Below are positions 16,105-25,455 of a stretch of 42,085 nucleotides of DNA, in pieces. Source of the stretch: an uncultured Clostridia bacterium (GTDB lineage: Bacteria; Bacillota; Clostridia; Christensenellales; UBA1242); assembly GCA_934754335.1 (NCBI GenBank), contig CAKVHY010000008.1, positions 1 through 42,085 of the forward strand. Direction: 5' to 3'. The stretch's first letter is position 1. Every line of letters begins with the position of its first letter. The position numbers were made by a program, and so were the translations under genes. The notes below the pieces were generated by a model. That model worked only from the letters and a program-made list of their open reading frames with translations. It had not been told where the DNA came from and ran no database searches.

Positions 16105-18618
16105 TTGGCTGAAATCAATAAGAATCAAAAACAAAACCAAGTACCACAGTTTGAAAATTTGAAGAAGTTGGGTAGTTTGTTATCACAAGGTGGAATAAAT
16201 TCAATAAAGGAAAATATTATCAAGTCAAAAAAGTCACTTGAAACTTTTTGCAAGGGTATAAAAGATAGAGCAATTGAGATTAATAAAGAGTATAAAGATG
16301 AACAAGAAAAAATTGCTATCTCCAAAATCGAATTGCCAAAAGAACCAGAGAATAATGAACAAAATGCTGAAAAATCTACATTTGTACGTAAAAACGATTA
16401 TTCTCAAAGGCAAGATGGTTCGGGAAGATTTAATAAACAAGATAAGCCTTTTGAGAAAAAGCCATTTAATAAACCTTTCCAAGATGGCGGAATTAGAGGT
16501 AATAGACCAAATAATGCAGGTGCCACAGGTCAAAGATCTTCATTTAATGGCAAGCCAAGTGTTGGGCAAGGAGCAACTAAGGGATTTAATAAACCATTTG
16601 GAAACAAACCGGAAGGATTTAAAACCACAGGATTACTTCCTAAAGCAGATAAATCTGAAACCTTTGCACCAAAGCCTGAAAGAAATTTTGGTAATAAAAA
16701 TAAGACAAAACAATTTGATTCAGATAAAAAAGAGTTAAGTAAGAAGTCTAAAATGAAAATGGGATATATTGTTGAAGATATAGACTATGAAGATGAAATG
16801 AGTGAAGGTAGAGTTATCGGAAGAGTTAAGTCGAAGCAAAAGAAAGAAAAAGTAGTAATCCCTGAGAAGATTAATATTGAAAAGGCTGTTATAACAAGCG
16901 AAAACTTAACAGTTAAAATGTTGGCTGAAAAGATTGGTAAGCCTGCAGTAGATATTATAAAGAAGTTTATGATGCTTGGAATGATGCCAAATATAAATTC
17001 AGTAATTGATTTCCAAACTGCTGAATTGGTTGCTCAAGAATTTGGTGTTACATTAGAATTAAAAGTTGCACAAAACTATGAACAACAACTTCAAGAGATG
17101 TTTGATAAACAAAGCAACTCAACTGAAACAAGACCTCCAATTGTTACTGTTATGGGTCACGTTGACCATGGTAAAACTTTGCTTCTTGATACAATTAGGA
17201 AAACTAATGTGGTTTCAGGAGAGGCCGGTGGTATTACACAACATATCGGTGGTTATTCTGTGAATTATAACGGGAATAAAATCACATTTATTGATACTCC
17301 TGGGCATGAAGCGTTTACATCAATGCGTGCAAGAGGTGCAAAGATTACAGACGTTGCTATTTTGGTTGTTGCTGCCGATGATGGAATTATGCCTCAAACA
17401 ATTGAAGCAATTAATCATATTAAAATGGCTGGAGTGCCAATGGTTGTTGCTATTAATAAAATGGATAAACCTGAAGCAAATCCGGATAGAGTAAAACAAC
17501 AGTTAACAGAGCATGATGTTCTTCCTGAAGAATGGGGTGGCGATACAATTTGTGTCCCAATCTCAGCAAAAACAGGAATGGGCGTAGATAAACTTTTAGA
17601 AATGGTACTATTAGTTAGCGAAATGGCAGACTTAAAGGCTGATAGTTCAGTTCCTGCCAGTGGTCATATACTTGAAAGTAAGATTGATAAAGGCAGAGGA
17701 ATTGTCGCAAATATCATTATTAAGAACGGTACTCTTAGAATTGGAGATTTCGTAATTAGCGGAATTTGCAGTGGTAGGGTAAAAGCAATGACAGATTGCA
17801 ATGGTAAGAGCGTTAAAGAAGCAGGTCCAAGTATGGCAGTTTCTGTGCTAGGTTTTACAGGAGTTCCAGAGGCTGGCGACTTAGTTTACGTTGTTGATGA
17901 AAAGATGGCAAAAAATATCATTGATGAAAGAATAAGCAAGGCTCAGATGGAAAAGAGTAAACAAACTTCGGGAATAACTCTTGAGGACTTCTTGAAGAAA
18001 TCTGCAGATAATGAATTAAAAACTTTAAATATCATTATTAAGGCAGATGTTAAGGGTTCTTGTGAAGTTCTAGAACAAACTCTAACAAAGATCGCAAACG
18101 AAGAAGTTCAAGTTGCTTGTATCCATAAAGCAGTGGGCGGAGTTAATGAAAGCGATGTGTTGTTGGCACAAGCAAGTCAAGCAATAATCATAGCATTTAA
18201 TGTAAGACCAGATAATAAAGCAAAAGAAATCGCTGAGAAAAATGGCGTTGATATTAAGTTCTATAGAGTAATTTACGATGCTGTTGACGATATCACAATG
18301 GCGATAAACGGAATGCTTGCACCTAAATTTGAAGAACAGATTGTTGGTCATGCAGAAATCAGGCAAATATTTAAAATTAGTTCTGTTGGTCATATCGCAG
18401 GTTCGTATGTTCTTGATGGTCAGGTTACAAATAAGAGTAAAGTAAGATTATTAAGAAATAATATCGTTGTCGCAGAAACGGAAGTTGAAAGATTACAACA
18501 ACAAAAAGATGAAGCAAAGGTTGTTCGTGCTGGATATGAATGCGGTATCAAACTTAAGAACTTCAATGATATTAAAGTTGGCGATGTAATAGAGTGTTTT
18601 GAAATAGTTCAAAAATAA
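16105..18618 (+). CDS. infB: Translation initiation factor IF-2
   Basis: 837 residues. IF-2 is the GTPase that places initiator tRNA on the 30S subunit. The N-terminal 250 residues are a low-complexity linker rich in Lys, Asn, Phe, Gly (repeats such as KPFNKPF) after a short helical start, followed by an IF2_N domain (about 268-320). G domain motifs: GHVDHGKT 351-358, DTPGH 397-401, NKMD 451-454. Domains II, III and the initiator-tRNA-binding C-terminal domain IV follow. The start is TTG 16105 behind AAGGGGTAAGTAAGG. Confidence 0.97.
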   Translation: MAEINKNQKQNQVPQFENLKKLGSLLSQGGINSIKENIIKSKKSLETFCKGIKDRAIEINKEYKDEQEKIAISKIELPKEPENNEQNAEKSTFVRKNDYSQRQDGSGRFNKQDKPFEKKPFNKPFQDGGIRGNRPNNAGATGQRSSFNGKPSVGQGATKGFNKPFGNKPEGFKTTGLLPKADKSETFAPKPERNFGNKNKTKQFDSDKKELSKKSKMKMGYIVEDIDYEDEMSEGRVIGRVKSKQKKEKVVIPEKINIEKAVITSENLTVKMLAEKIGKPAVDIIKKFMMLGMMPNINSVIDFQTAELVAQEFGVTLELKVAQNYEQQLQEMFDKQSNSTETRPPIVTVMGHVDHGKTLLLDTIRKTNVVSGEAGGITQHIGGYSVNYNGNKITFIDTPGHEAFTSMRARGAKITDVAILVVAADDGIMPQTIEAINHIKMAGVPMVVAINKMDKPEANPDRVKQQLTEHDVLPEEWGGDTICVPISAKTGMGVDKLLEMVLLVSEMADLKADSSVPASGHILESKIDKGRGIVANIIIKNGTLRIGDFVISGICSGRVKAMTDCNGKSVKEAGPSMAVSVLGFTGVPEAGDLVYVVDEKMAKNIIDERISKAQMEKSKQTSGITLEDFLKKSADNELKTLNIIIKADVKGSCEVLEQTLTKIANEEVQVACIHKAVGGVNESDVLLAQASQAIIIAFNVRPDNKAKEIAEKNGVDIKFYRVIYDAVDDITMAINGMLAPKFEEQIVGHAEIRQIFKISSVGHIAGSYVLDGQVTNKSKVRLLRNNIVVAETEVERLQQQKDEAKVVRAGYECGIKLKNFNDIKVGDVIECFEIVQK

Positions 18619-18629
18619 AAGGAATTTAT

Positions 18630-18992
18630 ATGAACAATCGAATAGATAAGGTTAATGCTGAAATTCAAAAGGCAATTAGTCAAATTATTACTTATGAAAT
18701 GAGTAATCCAAAAATTCAAGGTATAATCACTGTATCTAAAGTTGATACCACTCCAGATTTGGATTATTCAAGAGTTTATATTAGTATTTTAGATAAGACA
18801 ACAAGAAAAGATGTTTTTAATGAGATAAAACATTCTGCAAATTTTATACGAAGAGAAGTTGCGAAGATGGTAATATTAAGAAAAATGCCTTTCTTGGAAT
18901 TTAAATTAGATGAATCTTTGGATTATGGTGAAAAAATTGATTCTATTGTAGATAAAATAGCAAAACAAAGAGAGGCCATAAATGAAGATTAG
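18630..18992 (+). CDS. rbfA: Ribosome-binding factor A
   Basis: 120 residues, KH-like fold. RbfA acts in late maturation of the 30S subunit. Recognised from RIDKVNAEIQKAISQII, the SRVYISIL strand and FIRREVAKMVILRKMPFLEFKLDESLDYG. It follows infB by 11 nt behind AAAAGGAAT and overlaps nrnA by 11 nt. Confidence 0.95.
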   Translation: MNNRIDKVNAEIQKAISQIITYEMSNPKIQGIITVSKVDTTPDLDYSRVYISILDKTTRKDVFNEIKHSANFIRREVAKMVILRKMPFLEFKLDESLDYGEKIDSIVDKIAKQREAINED

Positions 18993-19932
18993 TTCTGATA
19001 TTATTGATGCTATTAAAAATGCATCAAATGTTGCAATTATTACGCATATAAGACCCGATGCAGACGCATTGGGTTCTGCGTGCTCATTTAAATTAGTCCT
19101 TGAGAAAATGGGCAAAACAGCAGATATTTATTGTGATAGTGAAATTCCATCAAATTATGACTTCATAAAATATATTACAAAGATTAATAATCCGCAGAAT
19201 ATAAATTATGATACTGTGGTTGCGCTAGATTGTGCGGATATGTCAAGAATGGGTAAATATGTTGATTTATTTACGAAAGTAGAAACTTCTATTAATATAG
19301 ACCATCATGCCACAAACGATCGATTTGGCAAATTTAATATAGTTGAAATCGTTAGCAGTACAGGCGAAATCCTATTCAGTGTTTATAACGCATTAAAGGT
19401 TAAATTAGATAAATTCATCGCCACAGCATTATATTCTGCTATTGCTTCAGATACAGGTTGTTTTCAGCATAGTAACACAACTGCAACGGTCCATAGAATT
19501 GTTGCAAGATTAATGAAGTATAATATAGACCTAAATAAAGCAAATTATTACTTATTCAAAAGAAGAAGTATGGGGCAAATTCAATTGCAACAAATCGCTT
19601 TAAAAAATTTAAGATTTTTTGAAGATAATAAGATAGCATTAATTTATTTAAAGGAAGAAGATTTTGAGAATTGTAAGATTGGTTCAAACGACAGTTTCGG
19701 ATTGGTTGATATTTGTATCAATATAGAAAAAGTTGAAATTGGAATATTGATTAGTGAGATAAAACCAAATCTTTATGCTTGCTCAATTAGAGGTAAGGGA
19801 AAGGTTGATGTAAGTGAAATAGCAAAGAAATTTGGCGGTGGTGGACACGCAAACGCTGCAGGCTGTAACTTGTTTGGGACAACCAGTTCTGCGATAAATA
19901 AACTAGTAAGGGCTTGTAAAAAATATATATGA
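18982..19932 (+). CDS. nrnA: DHH-family phosphoesterase NrnA (nanoRNase / pAp phosphatase)
   Basis: 316 residues. Cytoplasmic enzyme degrading 2-5 nt RNAs and, in many species, 3'-phosphoadenosine 5'-phosphate. Motifs: HIRPDADALGSA (motif I), ALDCAD (II), DHHATND (III, the DHH) and the C-terminal DHHA1 motif GGGGHANAAGC. Start overlaps the end of rbfA and its stop overlaps truB by 4 nt, so the three genes are translationally coupled. Confidence 0.93.
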   Translation: MKISSDIIDAIKNASNVAIITHIRPDADALGSACSFKLVLEKMGKTADIYCDSEIPSNYDFIKYITKINNPQNINYDTVVALDCADMSRMGKYVDLFTKVETSINIDHHATNDRFGKFNIVEIVSSTGEILFSVYNALKVKLDKFIATALYSAIASDTGCFQHSNTTATVHRIVARLMKYNIDLNKANYYLFKRRSMGQIQLQQIALKNLRFFEDNKIALIYLKEEDFENCKIGSNDSFGLVDICINIEKVEIGILISEIKPNLYACSIRGKGKVDVSEIAKKFGGGGHANAAGCNLFGTTSSAINKLVRACKKYI

Positions 19933-20792
19933 TTGGATTTTTAAATGTATATAAACCTAAGGGCATAACTAGTAGTGCTGTTGTTGGTAAAATACGAAAA
20001 AAATTTAATATCAAAAAAATTGGACATATGGGAACGCTTGATCCAATGGCTGAAGGGATTTTGCCCTTGGCTGTTGGTAAAGCAACTCGTATGTTTGATT
20101 ATTTTTTAAACAAAACGAAATCATATTTGGCTACATTTGAGTTCGGCTATGAAACAGATTCCCTTGATGCCACAGGTTCAATTGTTGATGAATGCAATGA
20201 AATCCCAACTAAAAGTTCTCTTGAAACTGCAATACAAGATAAATTTATTGGTAAAATAAAACAAATTCCACCTGCGTTTTCAGCAAAACATGTAAATGGG
20301 GTTCGGGCTTACGATTTGGCTAGAAATGGTCAAATAGTGGATTTAGAACCTGCAGATGTGGAAATTTTTGATTACAAACTAGTGAATCAAATTTGTGAAA
20401 ATAAGTTTGAATTTTTGATTTGTTGTAGTTCAGGAACTTATATTAGAAGTTTGGCTAGAGATTTGGCAAAAGAAACAAATTCTTTAGCAACAATGATAAA
20501 ACTAGTTAGGATTGAACAGGGCGTTTTTAATTTGGAATCCAGCAAATCATTAGATGAAATATTAAGTTTAAATAAATTAGATGATATTATTATTCCTGTT
20601 GATAAAGTATTTAAAAATTATAATCATCTAAATTTAAATAAAAAAGAATTTGAAAAATTAAGGAATGGTGTTAGAATTGATTATAATAAAATTACATCAC
20701 CAACATTTTTATATTTTGAAAATGATATAGTTGGTGTTGCCGGATATGAGAATGGGAAATTATTTGTCAAAACTTTTTTAATGGAGGATTAA
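19929..20792 (+). CDS. truB: tRNA pseudouridine-55 synthase TruB
   Basis: 287 residues. It makes pseudouridine 55 in the T-arm of tRNA. The catalytic Asp is D38 in GHMGTLDPMAEG; other landmarks are KPKGITSS, FSAKHVNGVRAYDLAR and SSGTYIRSLARDL. Start ATG 19929 overlaps the nrnA stop (ATGA). In most Firmicutes ribF follows truB; here nfo follows. Confidence 0.96.
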   Translation: MIGFLNVYKPKGITSSAVVGKIRKKFNIKKIGHMGTLDPMAEGILPLAVGKATRMFDYFLNKTKSYLATFEFGYETDSLDATGSIVDECNEIPTKSSLETAIQDKFIGKIKQIPPAFSAKHVNGVRAYDLARNGQIVDLEPADVEIFDYKLVNQICENKFEFLICCSSGTYIRSLARDLAKETNSLATMIKLVRIEQGVFNLESSKSLDEILSLNKLDDIIIPVDKVFKNYNHLNLNKKEFEKLRNGVRIDYNKITSPTFLYFENDIVGVAGYENGKLFVKTFLMED

Positions 20793-20793
20793 T

Positions 20794-21642
20794 GTGATTA
20801 AGTTTGGACCATCAGGAAATGATAAATTATTCTATGAGCAAGGTTTTAAAGAATCTTATCAGGCTCCACAGTGGCTCAAGGGAATGGGGCTAAACGCTTA
20901 TGAATATTCTTTTGGTAAAGGTATTTTATTGAAAGATGAAACTGCTGAAAGAATAGGCAAAGAAGCCAAAAAGAACGGAATAGAAATCTCTGCGCACGCA
21001 CCTTATTTTATTAATTTTGCATGTGTTTCTGATGAGCAAGCATTAAAAAACAAAGATTATATTTTCAGAAGTATTGAAAAACTAAGATTGCTTGGTGGTA
21101 AAAGATTAGTTGTTCATCCGGCTTCTTGTGGAAAGTTTACAAGGGAAGAAGCACTTGTATTAACAAAAGAAAGATTAAAAGACTTAGCCATTAGTTTAAT
21201 AGATAATGAGATGAACGATATTTATATTTGTTTAGAGACCATGGGAAAGCAGGCGCAGATTGGTACTTATGAAGAAATTATTGAATTTTGCAGGCTTTAT
21301 GATCATTTTATTCCAACTTTTGATTTCGGACATATAAATGCATTAACTGGTGGTTCATTAAAAACAGAAAATGATTATAGAAAGATTATAGATTTATGTT
21401 TAGAAAGACTTGGTCCAGCAAAAACAAATATGATTCACATTCATTTTAGTCATATTGAATATGGTGCTAAAGGTGAAATAAAACATTTAACTTTTGAAGA
21501 TAATACTTATGGTCCTTTTTTCGAACCATTAGCAAAAGTTTTGAAAGAATACAACTTGTCCCCAGTTGTGATATGTGAGTCTAGAGAAACTATGGCTGTA
21601 GATGCCTTAAAAATGAAAGAAATATATGAAAATTTAGAATAA
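20794..21642 (+). CDS. nfo: Deoxyribonuclease IV (AP endonuclease, Nfo)
   Basis: 282 residues, TIM-barrel AP endonuclease family 2. It nicks DNA at abasic sites in base excision repair using three zinc ions. Metal-ligand regions are visible: ISAHAPYFINF, RLVVHPAS, ICLETMG, PTFDFGHINA, MIHIHFSH and VICESRE. The start is GTG 20794 behind TGGAGGATTA; the overlapping ATG at 20792 reads directly into TGA. Only 1 nt separates it from truB, so it is the last gene of the translation operon. Confidence 0.93.
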   Translation: MIKFGPSGNDKLFYEQGFKESYQAPQWLKGMGLNAYEYSFGKGILLKDETAERIGKEAKKNGIEISAHAPYFINFACVSDEQALKNKDYIFRSIEKLRLLGGKRLVVHPASCGKFTREEALVLTKERLKDLAISLIDNEMNDIYICLETMGKQAQIGTYEEIIEFCRLYDHFIPTFDFGHINALTGGSLKTENDYRKIIDLCLERLGPAKTNMIHIHFSHIEYGAKGEIKHLTFEDNTYGPFFEPLAKVLKEYNLSPVVICESRETMAVDALKMKEIYENLE

Positions 21643-21668
21643 ATGTAAAAAAATATCAATAAAAGTAG

Positions 21669-21700
21669 AACACTTGTTAAATTTTAGCAAGTGTTTTTTT
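21669..21700 (+). terminator. Terminator of the rimP-nfo operon
   Basis: AACACTTGTTA and TAGCAAGTGTT (to 21695) form a stem with one G-U pair, followed by T7. Confidence 0.9.
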
Positions 21701-21771
21701 ATTTGTATTTTAAAATCTTAAATTAAAAAATATTTTATATCATAGATCTTAATTTAGGCGGTGAAAAATAA

Positions 21772-22683
21772 ATGTTGATAGAGTTGTTTAAAGGGGAGAT
21801 TCAAGAAGGATTAAAAAAACTTAATTTTGAAAAAATTAATGAAATTCGTTTAAGATTGAATTCTCCTATAATTATTAGCATTCAATCTTATAATTTTTAT
21901 CTGAATAAATTTGGATTAACCAATACTATTGAAGAAGGATTAGTTTGCACTAAGGCGGTTATTGAAAATGTTTTAAGTGAAGCAAGCAACCAATCAATTC
22001 ATTCTATCAATGATCAAATTGTTAATGGTTACATATCTGTTCGTGGTGGAATCAGAATTGGGGTCGCAGGAGAAGTTGTTGTTATTAACGGTAACATAAA
22101 AACTGTTAAAAATATCACTTCCTTAAATATCAGAATTCCGCATGAAGTAAAAAATTGTTCTTTAAACGCTTATCCTTTTATCACAAAAAATGGCATTCCA
22201 TATAATACATTAATTTTATCGCCAGCGGGTCTTGGTAAAACAACCTTCATTCGTGATTTTGCAAAACAATTAATTTTAAGGAACAAAGATTTAAATATTC
22301 TTATTGTTGATGAAAGATATGAAATTACAGGAATAAGTGAAGGCTTTACATCTTTAGGACTAAACAACGTTGACATAATCTGTAATTCAAAGAAAAAATA
22401 CGCTTTTGAAAATGGCGTTAGAAGTCTAAAGCCTGATGTGATAATAACCGATGAGATAAATCTTTATAGCGATTTAGATGCCATTGAGAATGCAATCTCT
22501 AGTGGAGTTAAAGTGATTGCTACTATTCACGCAAGTTCTATAAACGACCTTCGGTTAAAACTTAAGTTTAATGAAGTGTTGGAAAAAGGTTTTTTTGAAA
22601 GATTTTTAGTTCTTGGTAAGAGTAATGGCATTGGAACGATTGAAGGAATTTTCGATTCTAATTTAAATTGTATTGGGTGTTAA
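21772..22683 (+). CDS. spoIIIAA: Stage III sporulation protein AA (ATPase)
   Basis: 303 residues, secretion-type AAA ATPase that powers the SpoIIIA-SpoIIQ channel between mother cell and forespore. Walker A is SPAGLGKT at 150-157, Walker B is ILIVDER. The conserved SVRGGIRIGVAGE and TDEINLYSD stretches are present. Start ATG 21772 follows GGCGGTG. First gene of the eight-gene spoIIIA operon, normally under sigma-E; CATAGATC at 21741-21748 could be a -10 but I see no convincing -35. Confidence 0.95.
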   Translation: MLIELFKGEIQEGLKKLNFEKINEIRLRLNSPIIISIQSYNFYLNKFGLTNTIEEGLVCTKAVIENVLSEASNQSIHSINDQIVNGYISVRGGIRIGVAGEVVVINGNIKTVKNITSLNIRIPHEVKNCSLNAYPFITKNGIPYNTLILSPAGLGKTTFIRDFAKQLILRNKDLNILIVDERYEITGISEGFTSLGLNNVDIICNSKKKYAFENGVRSLKPDVIITDEINLYSDLDAIENAISSGVKVIATIHASSINDLRLKLKFNEVLEKGFFERFLVLGKSNGIGTIEGIFDSNLNCIGC

Positions 22684-22684
22684 T

Positions 22685-23146
22685 ATGAAGTTGTTTTTAA
22701 TTATATTGATAATTCTTTCATCGTCACTTTTAGGATTTGTAATCTATTTAAATTATAGTTCTAAACGCAAAACTTATGGTTATTTGGTTAACTTTTGTGA
22801 CACATGCTTATTGGAAATTAAATTCAATAAAAATAATTTTAAGAAAATAATAGAGAAAAACTTGGATTCCTATAACCAGGAGATGAAAAAAATATTGAGT
22901 TCTTACTTAGATAAAGAAAAATATAATTCAAAATTGTTTAAAAAAAATGAAGTTGTATCTATTCAAAATTTTATAAATTCATTAGGTAAAAAAGATCTTG
23001 ATGGTGAAGTCCAAAATTTGAATAAATATAGAGAATTATTTGAGCAAAACTTCAAAAAAAGTAAGGAAGATGAACAGAAGAAAGGAGTGGTAAGTTTTAA
23101 ACTTTTTATAGTAGTTGGTATGCTACTAGGAATTATGCTGGCGTAA
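22685..23146 (+). CDS. spoIIIAB: Stage III sporulation protein AB
   Basis: 153 residues, related to type II secretion GspF-type membrane proteins. An N-terminal membrane span (residues 2-21) and one at the C-terminus (FKLFIVVGMLLGIMLA) flank a helical cytoplasmic domain. ATG 22685 comes 1 nt after the spoIIIAA stop, with GGGTG inside spoIIIAA as ribosome site; an in-frame TTG 12 nt upstream is less likely. Confidence 0.9.
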   Translation: MKLFLIILIILSSSLLGFVIYLNYSSKRKTYGYLVNFCDTCLLEIKFNKNNFKKIIEKNLDSYNQEMKKILSSYLDKEKYNSKLFKKNEVVSIQNFINSLGKKDLDGEVQNLNKYRELFEQNFKKSKEDEQKKGVVSFKLFIVVGMLLGIMLA

Positions 23147-23157
23147 AGGAAAATGAT

Positions 23158-23355
23158 ATGGGAATTGATATAATTTTTAAAATTGCTGCCATTGGCATTT
23201 TAACTGCAGTTACAAATCAAGTTCTGAAGTATGCAGGAAAGGATGAGATAGCAACATTAGTTACGTTGAGCGGTGTTGTAATAGTCTTATTTATGGTTGT
23301 TAATATGGTCAGTCAACTATTTGAAACGGTTAAATCGTTATTTTCGCTTTATTAG
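23158..23355 (+). CDS. spoIIIAC: Stage III sporulation protein AC
   Basis: 65 residues, two membrane spans (IIFKIAAIGILTAVTNQVL and IATLVTLSGVVIVLFMVVN) separated by the conserved GKDEIA turn. A component of the SpoIIIA channel in the mother-cell membrane. It follows AAAGGAAA. Confidence 0.94.
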   Translation: MGIDIIFKIAAIGILTAVTNQVLKYAGKDEIATLVTLSGVVIVLFMVVNMVSQLFETVKSLFSLY

Positions 23356-23365
23356 GAGAAATATT

Positions 23366-23752
23366 TTGGAGATAGGCAAATTTATAGGAATTGCCATTTT
23401 AATATGTATTATAGTAGTAATTCTGAAACAAGTTAAGCCAGAATTGTCTTTGCTTGCACTGATAATAGGAAGTATTATCTTGTTGTTATATGTGCTATCT
23501 TCTTTTACTTCTGTAATAACTTCATTTAATCAAATTGTTACCAAAACAGGCGTTAATTCTCAATTGTTTACAGTAATAATTAAAATAGTTGGAGTTGGTT
23601 ATCTGGTAGAGTTTACAGCAGATGTTTGTAAAGATAGTGGAAACACATCTATTGCAGATAAAGTTTTGTTGGGTGGAAAAATTATAATATTATTGCTCGC
23701 TATTCCGATTATAACTAATTTATTTGATATTATTTTGGAGTTACTACAATGA
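23366..23752 (+). CDS. spoIIIAD: Stage III sporulation protein AD
   Basis: 128 residues, four predicted membrane spans. The start is TTG 23366, placed 8 nt after TTAGGAGAA, giving MEIGKFIGIAILIC; in-frame codons further upstream lie inside spoIIIAC. Family landmarks include VKPELSLLALIIGSI and the FTADVCKDSGNTSIADKVLLGGKIIIL block. The stop overlaps the spoIIIAE start (ATGA). Confidence 0.93.
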   Translation: MEIGKFIGIAILICIIVVILKQVKPELSLLALIIGSIILLLYVLSSFTSVITSFNQIVTKTGVNSQLFTVIIKIVGVGYLVEFTADVCKDSGNTSIADKVLLGGKIIILLLAIPIITNLFDIILELLQ

Positions 23753-24972
23753 GAAGATTTAACTATTGTGGAACAAAAAAATGTTCAAAGAAATTTTTAC
23801 TATCATTGCTAATTATTACAGTTTGTTTAGTTGCATTAACTTGCTTTAAAATAAACATATTCAGTGTTTCAGAAACCACCCAAAATGCTGAAAATAGCCT
23901 TTCTTCAAATGTTTTTAATCAGTTAAATGAACTAGATTTCTCTCAAATTGATGATATCATAACCGAACTAAAATTAGATGCAAATATATTTGGCGCCGGC
24001 AACTTTAGAGAAAAACTAGAACAAATTATAAATGGTGAATATTTTCTAGATTATGGTTCTTTTTTTGAGTTTGTAATAGGGAAGATATTAAACAGTGTTC
24101 TGAAATATCTGCCATTAGTCTTTTCAATTCTTGCAATATCAATCTTAACAAGGTTTGTGAGTACGCTCAAGAATAAGGAGAATGAAGGCCTAGATAACGT
24201 GGTGAATTTCGTCACATATGGTGTAATCATTACAATGCTCGCCTTTATCTTTAAAAATGTTATAACGGTGAGTGGCGACACATTAACTGCGATTAAGAAT
24301 CAAATTGATGTAATTTTGCCGATTATGCTAACTTTATTAACTGCGGTCGGCGGAATAAGCAGTGTTGGAATTTATAAGCCTTTAATAGTCGCACTTAGTG
24401 GCGGAATAATAACTATTTTTTCCAAATTTATATACCCGTTATTTATTCTAAGTTTCATCTTAATTATCGTTGGAAATTTAACAGATTCAATAAAATTAAA
24501 CAAGTTTATCGATTTAATTTTTAGTGTTTTCAAATGGTCAATTGGATTTATTTTCACGTTTTTTAGTGCATTCTTAACATTTCAAGGAATAACAGCAGGT
24601 AAGTATGATGGAATTAGTGTTAGCGCAACAAAATTTGCAATTAAAAGTTATGTTCCAATAATTGGCGGATATTTAAGCGATGGATTAGATTTTATAGTTC
24701 TAAGTTCTGTTTTAATCAAGAATGCAATTGGCGTTGCAGGACTTGTAATAATTGCTTTGACTGTAATAACTCCTATCATTGAAATTGTATTGTTAAAATT
24801 CTCTTTACAGTTTCTGTCGGCCATCTTAGAAACAATTGGAGATAATAAGACCAGCAATTTTATTAATCAATGCTCAAAAATTCTGTTGATTCCAGTTGTA
24901 ATATTAATTGCTGTATCATTTATGTATTTATTGGTTATGTCTTTGATTATGGTAACAGCGAATGTCGTCTGA
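23749..24972 (+). CDS. spoIIIAE: Stage III sporulation protein AE
   Basis: 407 residues, the largest membrane protein of the SpoIIIA complex, with an N-terminal signal-like segment, an extracytoplasmic stretch (about 35-95) and about eight membrane spans. Family features are LPIMLTLLTAVGG, FTFFSAFLTFQGITAGKYDGISV and the AIKSYVPIIGGYLSDG motif. Translationally coupled to spoIIIAD. Confidence 0.95.
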   Translation: MRRFNYCGTKKCSKKFLLSLLIITVCLVALTCFKINIFSVSETTQNAENSLSSNVFNQLNELDFSQIDDIITELKLDANIFGAGNFREKLEQIINGEYFLDYGSFFEFVIGKILNSVLKYLPLVFSILAISILTRFVSTLKNKENEGLDNVVNFVTYGVIITMLAFIFKNVITVSGDTLTAIKNQIDVILPIMLTLLTAVGGISSVGIYKPLIVALSGGIITIFSKFIYPLFILSFILIIVGNLTDSIKLNKFIDLIFSVFKWSIGFIFTFFSAFLTFQGITAGKYDGISVSATKFAIKSYVPIIGGYLSDGLDFIVLSSVLIKNAIGVAGLVIIALTVITPIIEIVLLKFSLQFLSAILETIGDNKTSNFINQCSKILLIPVVILIAVSFMYLLVMSLIMVTANVV

Positions 24973-24981
24973 GGGTAAATT

Positions 24982-25455
24982 ATGAGTTGGATATTAAGTC
25001 TTGTTGGACTTGCTTTTCTAGGTGTAATGATAGATATTGTTGCACCTAGTGGGAGCATTAATAAGTTTATTAAAAGTGTATTCTCTATTTTTATTCTTTT
25101 TATCTTAGTGTCGCCATTACAAAACCTTGTAAGAAACGGAATAAAAAATATTGAATTAAGTTCAAATACAAATTTAGAGCAAGATGAAGAGTTTTTAATT
25201 AAATATAATCAGAATTTGGCTGTTCACTTTTCTGAGAGATTGAAAAATAGATTAGAAAATGAAGGATTTAAGGGGATAAATGTCACAATTCTGCCATCTT
25301 TGACGGATCTTAATTTTAACATTCTAGAAATACAAATTGATAAGTCGAAATTGGTTCTAACTAATGAAATTAAAAATATAAATATAAATGAAAAGATTAA
25401 AGAAATCATTGATAATGAATTTGGAAAAAGTATGGAGGTTAGATTTTATGAATAG
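24982..25455 (+). CDS. spoIIIAF: Stage III sporulation protein AF
   Basis: 157 residues: two N-terminal membrane spans (about 3-22 and 28-48, with the conserved GVMIDIVAPSGSINKFIKSVFSIFILF) and a soluble domain with alpha/beta character. It overlaps spoIIIAG by 8 nt; the spoIIIAG ribosome site TGGAGG lies in its last codons. Confidence 0.92.
   Translation: MSWILSLVGLAFLGVMIDIVAPSGSINKFIKSVFSIFILFILVSPLQNLVRNGIKNIELSSNTNLEQDEEFLIKYNQNLAVHFSERLKNRLENEGFKGINVTILPSLTDLNFNILEIQIDKSKLVLTNEIKNININEKIKEIIDNEFGKSMEVRFYE

Noticed and set aside
16274..16738. Alternative-frame open reading frame inside infB
   Set aside because: It lies within the low-complexity linker of IF-2, whose own frame is continuous and conserved on both sides.
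20792..20797. ATG at 20792 as start of nfo
   Set aside because: It reads ATG TGA. The in-frame start is GTG at 20794.
25388..25447. Upstream ATGs for spoIIIAG
   Set aside because: They lie inside spoIIIAF and lack the TGGAGG site that precedes 25448.
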